Notes under the pieces: generated by a model
Told to the model about the DNA's origin: nothing
Seen by the model: only the letters and a program-made list of their open reading frames with translations
Database searches by the model: none
Translations under genes and position numbers: made by a program
DNA from: JAFGKM01 sp964408175
GTDB taxonomy: Bacteria > Ratteibacteria > UBA8468 > B48-G9 > JAFGKM01
Assembly: GCA_964408175.1 (NCBI GenBank)
Contig: CAYOYL010000047.1
Coordinates: 1-7,582, forward strand
DNA: 7,582 bases
Direction: 5' to 3'
Part shown: positions 4,542 to 7,582 of the stretch, one piece after another
How positions within the stretch are numbered: the first letter of the stretch is position 1
Layout: each line of letters begins with the position of its first letter

Positions 4542-6776
4542 ATGGCAAATATTGTTAAGACGGTTGGTGAGTATCTTGAAAGTAAGCAGAAAACTATCAG
4601 TAAGAATAAATTTGACAGGTTAAAACAAACACTGGATGGAATGCCAGCAGAAACAAAAGTGTTGTGGAGATATTTCCCTGGTAAGAGTGAAAAGGCCGAA
4701 GAAAGTGACGGGAAGCCCGCTACCATAGATTTAATTTCCACTATTGATGTTGATAGAGATAATGAAGTGCTAATCCCCGATGGTTGTGATTTATCTGGGT
4801 ATCAGAAAACACCAACGGTCCTGTTCGGACACAATTACAACTCCGTTCCTATTGGTGTAAGTAAGTGGCAGAAGATAGCAGACAAGGGCATAAACTCACG
4901 GACAGAGTATTTCTCATCAGACTTTGCACGTGATGTGCATGAAGCGGCAATAAACGGTGCACTTGCCAATAGTGTGGGGTTTATACCTCAAAAATGGGTA
5001 ACGAATCCTGATGCGAAGCATGGCGGGCTCTTTTTCCTGGGAGATACACCTGGGGATGACGAGGACAAGGAAAAGCCGCGTGAAAAATATGAGGCTGTAC
5101 GCACCAAGTACGGTATCAAGGGCAAACCAGACAGGATATTTACCAATTGGCATCTACTGGAATATTCCAAGGTGCCGGTTGCGGCTAACCCGCATGCTAT
5201 AACTATGGCTATGAAGATGGCGAAAACCGAGCAGATGAAAGACTGGCTGAAACAGGAGCTGGAAGAGATTTTGGAAAAGCGGATATGTGGCAAGCGTGAT
5301 TTGCCGGTCAGTGATAAAGATAAATGGGATGGTGCGGCTGCAAGGAAACGGATAGAAGCATGGGCGACGTCCGGAGAGGATATTGACTGGAAGAAATACG
5401 AACAGGCGTTTGTCTATGTAGACCCGGAAAAAGCCGATACGAAAGGCGGGTATAAGTTGCCGTTTGCAGATATAGTTGACGGTAAATTGACGGCAGTCTG
5501 GGGTGGCGTACGTGCGGCCATGGGCGCATTACTCGGGGCCCGGGGTGGTGTGGATATGCCTGATAACGAGCGGAAGCCTGCCTATAACTTCCTGGCGGCC
5601 TATTACAAAAAACTGGACAAAGAGCCGCCGGAGTTCAGGGTATACACAGAAGAAGAACTGGATAAGATATTACCAAAAGATAAGGATGTATCTGAACCTC
5701 AGGCAACCGAACAGCAAAAGCAACCTGATGTCAGTAAACAGGTAACAGATTCAATTACAAAAAGGACGATTTACCTATTTGGAGAGATAGATTCCAATAC
5801 TGCAAAACAAGTCTGTGAGCAATTGATAGAGTTTGATAGACAGTCTCAGGAACCAATACAGATAATCATCGGTTCGTATGGTGGTGAGGTCTATCCTGCG
5901 TTTTCTATCATAGACACAATTAAAGCCATGAAGTCACCGGTGGAGACAATGGGGATGGGAATGGTTATGAGTGCCGGACTGCTTATCTTTATGACCGGCA
6001 ATACCCGCAAAATCAGCAGCAATGCAAGTATTTTATCTCATAGATTTTGGGGAGGGCTTATTGGCTCCCAGGCGGAACTTGTTGCGGGACGTGTGGAACA
6101 CGACAGGCTGCACCAGCGGATGATTGAAATTTATAAAGAGCATACCAGGTTAAAGACAAACGAAGAGGTATTAAATACTTTACTGAAAGAGACCGATGTC
6201 TGGCTAACTGCACAGCAGGCCGTGGAGTATGGAATAGCGGACCAGGTAATTCAGAAAGAGGAATTTACCAAGTCGGTGAACAAGGAAGAGATTGTCAACA
6301 AGATGTTTGGCGAATTTAGGCAGAAAGCAATTACTAAGGGCGATGGCTATCAGCAATCAAATACTTCTACTAATGTGGAGGACATTGATAATATAGAGAT
6401 TGCTTTGAAAGAGAGGGATGGCTATAAAACAGAATTGCTAAAAATTCAGACACAGATACAGGAAGTTTTAGGTGATGGAGGGGGAAAGGACAATGACAAT
6501 AAACAAAAACAAACATCCGAGGGAAAGGAGAAAACGGATGTATCGGGACCGAAAACGGATGATGTTGCCAACCCGAAAGCAGATGGGATTGAAGGTTTAG
6601 ACCTGAACGGGTTGGGGGCGGAAATAAAGACAGATGGAAAGAAAACAGAGATAATAGAGGGACTCACGGAGAATCCCAAGTCGAAAGAGATATCCGATGA
6701 GGATGCAAAAAAAATAATTGCCGCGATGGATGCGGTATTTGAAAAGAAGGTCAATAGAGTTTTAGGAAAGGTGTAA
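4542..6776 (+). CDS. Dual-protease fusion: HK97-type prohead protease + conserved middle domain + ClpP-like serine protease + scaffold-like tail
   Basis: This is a 744-residue protein in the head maturation protease position. (1) Residues of about 40-225 resemble the HK97 prohead protease (U35): IDVDRDNEVLIPDG, His97 in FGHNYNSVPIG, Ser144 in NSVGF, and Glu207 in LLEYSKVPVAANPHA, which are the expected catalytic residues. A charged insertion (about 155-200) separates Ser144 from Glu207. (2) Residues of about 254-368 are a separate domain with KWDGAAARKRIEAWA, YKLPFADIVDGKL and GARGGVDMP. I have seen this pattern in other phage protease-associated proteins, but its function is unknown. (3) After a Gln/Pro/charged linker (370-406), residues of about 407-572 match ClpP in order: IYLFGEID, GSYGGEV, Ser477 in VMSAGLL, His500 in LSHRFWG, Asp552 in TDVWLTAQQAVEYGIADQVI. 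The triad is complete. (4) Residues 573-744 contain a coiled-coil-like stretch, a Lys/Asp/Gly-rich low-complexity part and a final helix DEDAKKIIAAMDAVFEKKV. The expected role is cleaving the capsid N-terminus and perhaps itself or the portal. Phages normally use one protease type, so the doubling is odd. The assignment of each domain is strong; the reason for having both is unknown. Confidence 0.9.
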   Translation: MANIVKTVGEYLESKQKTISKNKFDRLKQTLDGMPAETKVLWRYFPGKSEKAEESDGKPATIDLISTIDVDRDNEVLIPDGCDLSGYQKTPTVLFGHNYNSVPIGVSKWQKIADKGINSRTEYFSSDFARDVHEAAINGALANSVGFIPQKWVTNPDAKHGGLFFLGDTPGDDEDKEKPREKYEAVRTKYGIKGKPDRIFTNWHLLEYSKVPVAANPHAITMAMKMAKTEQMKDWLKQELEEILEKRICGKRDLPVSDKDKWDGAAARKRIEAWATSGEDIDWKKYEQAFVYVDPEKADTKGGYKLPFADIVDGKLTAVWGGVRAAMGALLGARGGVDMPDNERKPAYNFLAAYYKKLDKEPPEFRVYTEEELDKILPKDKDVSEPQATEQQKQPDVSKQVTDSITKRTIYLFGEIDSNTAKQVCEQLIEFDRQSQEPIQIIIGSYGGEVYPAFSIIDTIKAMKSPVETMGMGMVMSAGLLIFMTGNTRKISSNASILSHRFWGGLIGSQAELVAGRVEHDRLHQRMIEIYKEHTRLKTNEEVLNTLLKETDVWLTAQQAVEYGIADQVIQKEEFTKSVNKEEIVNKMFGEFRQKAITKGDGYQQSNTSTNVEDIDNIEIALKERDGYKTELLKIQTQIQEVLGDGGGKDNDNKQKQTSEGKEKTDVSGPKTDDVANPKADGIEGLDLNGLGAEIKTDGKKTEIIEGLTENPKSKEISDEDAKKIIAAMDAVFEKKVNRVLGKV

Positions 6777-6851
6777 AGATGTTCTTTTATACTGTCCGGA
6801 GATACCAGGCGTTGCCGGAGGTGTCAGGACCAGGAAAAGAACACAACCAAA

Positions 6852-6856
6852 AGGAG
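6852..6856 (+). promoter_or_regulatory. Shine-Dalgarno AGGAG that favours the capsid start at 6864
   Basis: AGGAG at 6852-6856, preceded by A's, is seven bases from the ATG at 6864 but only one base from the in-frame ATG at 6858. The spacing favours 6864. A strong site suits a protein made in hundreds of copies. Confidence 0.8.
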
Positions 6857-6863
6857 AATGACC

Positions 6864-7582
6864 ATGACGATAGAAGAACTGATGACGAAACTAAATGAAC
6901 AGATGGACGAGAAACTGAAGCCGTTGACGGAGAAACTGAGCGAGGTGGACAACAAACTGATGAAACTTCCGCCTGAGGTGCCCGGAAATACAGGTAAGGT
7001 GGAATGGAAGGAAATCTGCGAGCGGGTAAAACACATCTTGAGAGCACAGATAAACAGAGACCCAAAGAGTCTTGAAGTTCTACAGAAGGCGGACTGGTTG
7101 AATACTGCTACCGGAAGCGAAGGCGGATATCTGGTTCCCGTGGAGTTTTCAGACCAGATTTTCCTGCTTGCGGAGGATTACGGCGTGATGAGAAGGGATG
7201 CATTCCCTGTACCAATGAGTACCACTTCTAAGAAGATGCCTATCGGCCTGACTGGCATAGAGATGTCATATCCGGGTGAGGCGGGCTTGAAGTCCAGTAC
7301 AAAGCCGTCCTTCGGGCAGGTTGAGTTGGTAGCACGCACGGCCGCGGGTATCGTTGCACTCACCAACGATATTTTAGATGACAGCGGTCCTGACCTGGTG
7401 GGATACCTCAACAGGCTTATGCCTGCAAGTGTTGCCAAGCGTGAGGATGTATCAGGGTTTTTTGGTAATGGTGGGTCTATAACAGGACTTGTCAATACCA
7501 CATTGCCGGATGAGATAGTTACTAAACCTGCAAGCGGTTCTACTTTGGATGACATTACTGCAGATGATTTGAACAACATGAA
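6864..7582 (+). CDS. Major capsid protein, HK97 fold (3' end beyond the window)
   Basis: The first 239 residues are visible with no stop before the right edge. Residues 1-35 form a charged heptad-like helix (EELMTKLNEQMDEKL, then a related EKLSEVDNKLMKL), matching the delta domain that acts as an internal scaffold in HK97-type capsids lacking a separate scaffold gene. From about residue 78 the mature shell begins: DWLNTATGSEGGYLVPVEF, the usual HK97-family N-arm entry, then AEDYGVMRRDAF, GQVELVARTAAGIVALTNDILDDS and SVAKREDVSGFFGNGG...TGLVN. These match the E-loop, spine helix and early P-domain segments of phage_capsid (HK97 gp5) proteins. Cleavage between the delta region and the shell, somewhere near residues 70-80, would be the natural job of the protease encoded just upstream, but the exact site is not visible. 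The 87-base gap before it contains only a questionable small ORF. Confidence 0.93.
   Translation, partial: MTIEELMTKLNEQMDEKLKPLTEKLSEVDNKLMKLPPEVPGNTGKVEWKEICERVKHILRAQINRDPKSLEVLQKADWLNTATGSEGGYLVPVEFSDQIFLLAEDYGVMRRDAFPVPMSTTSKKMPIGLTGIEMSYPGEAGLKSSTKPSFGQVELVARTAAGIVALTNDILDDSGPDLVGYLNRLMPASVAKREDVSGFFGNGGSITGLVNTTLPDEIVTKPASGSTLDDITADDLNNM

Noticed and set aside
1..7582. CRISPR array, tRNA, rRNA, insertion sequence or integrase.
   Set aside because: No spaced direct repeats, cloverleaf, transposase or recombinase motif was found on either strand.

Overview
This window is the head and DNA-packaging module of a tailed double-stranded DNA phage or prophage (HK97-type capsid lineage). Every gene I accept reads left to right. 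The order is the classic one: small terminase candidate, large terminase, portal, maturation protease, major capsid protein. I see no host gene, integrase, tRNA or attachment site, so the host cannot be named and free phage cannot be told from prophage. GC content is moderate. It is low at the left edge (about 23% in bases 61-120 by hand count) and rises above 50% near the capsid gene. Shine-Dalgarno sites are strong and bacterial.

Left part (1-731): the tail end of a probable GIY-YIG-type nuclease, a short non-coding stretch with a small hairpin, then two small basic ORFs. These two overlap by ATGA and are linked by an A9 run. A -1 frameshift on that run would join them into one product of about 140 residues.

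Packaging (732-2439): a DUF5681-like protein in the TerS position overlaps a complete large terminase that has both ATPase and nuclease motifs.

Capsid building (2452-7582): the portal gene is fused to a Mu gpF/SPP1 gp7-type minor head domain. Next comes a 744-residue protein that joins an HK97-type prohead protease, a conserved middle domain, a ClpP-type serine protease with an intact Ser-His-Asp triad, and a charged, possibly scaffold-like tail. The window ends inside the HK97-fold major capsid gene, which has a coiled-coil delta-like N-terminus.

The genes would work together as follows. The terminase cuts the DNA and pumps it through the portal. The capsid protein assembles around the portal, guided by its delta-like region and perhaps by the protease tail. 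The protease then trims the prohead before expansion. The most unusual feature is the gene carrying two unrelated protease folds, both apparently active. The portal-minor head fusion and the possible frameshift pair are next in interest.
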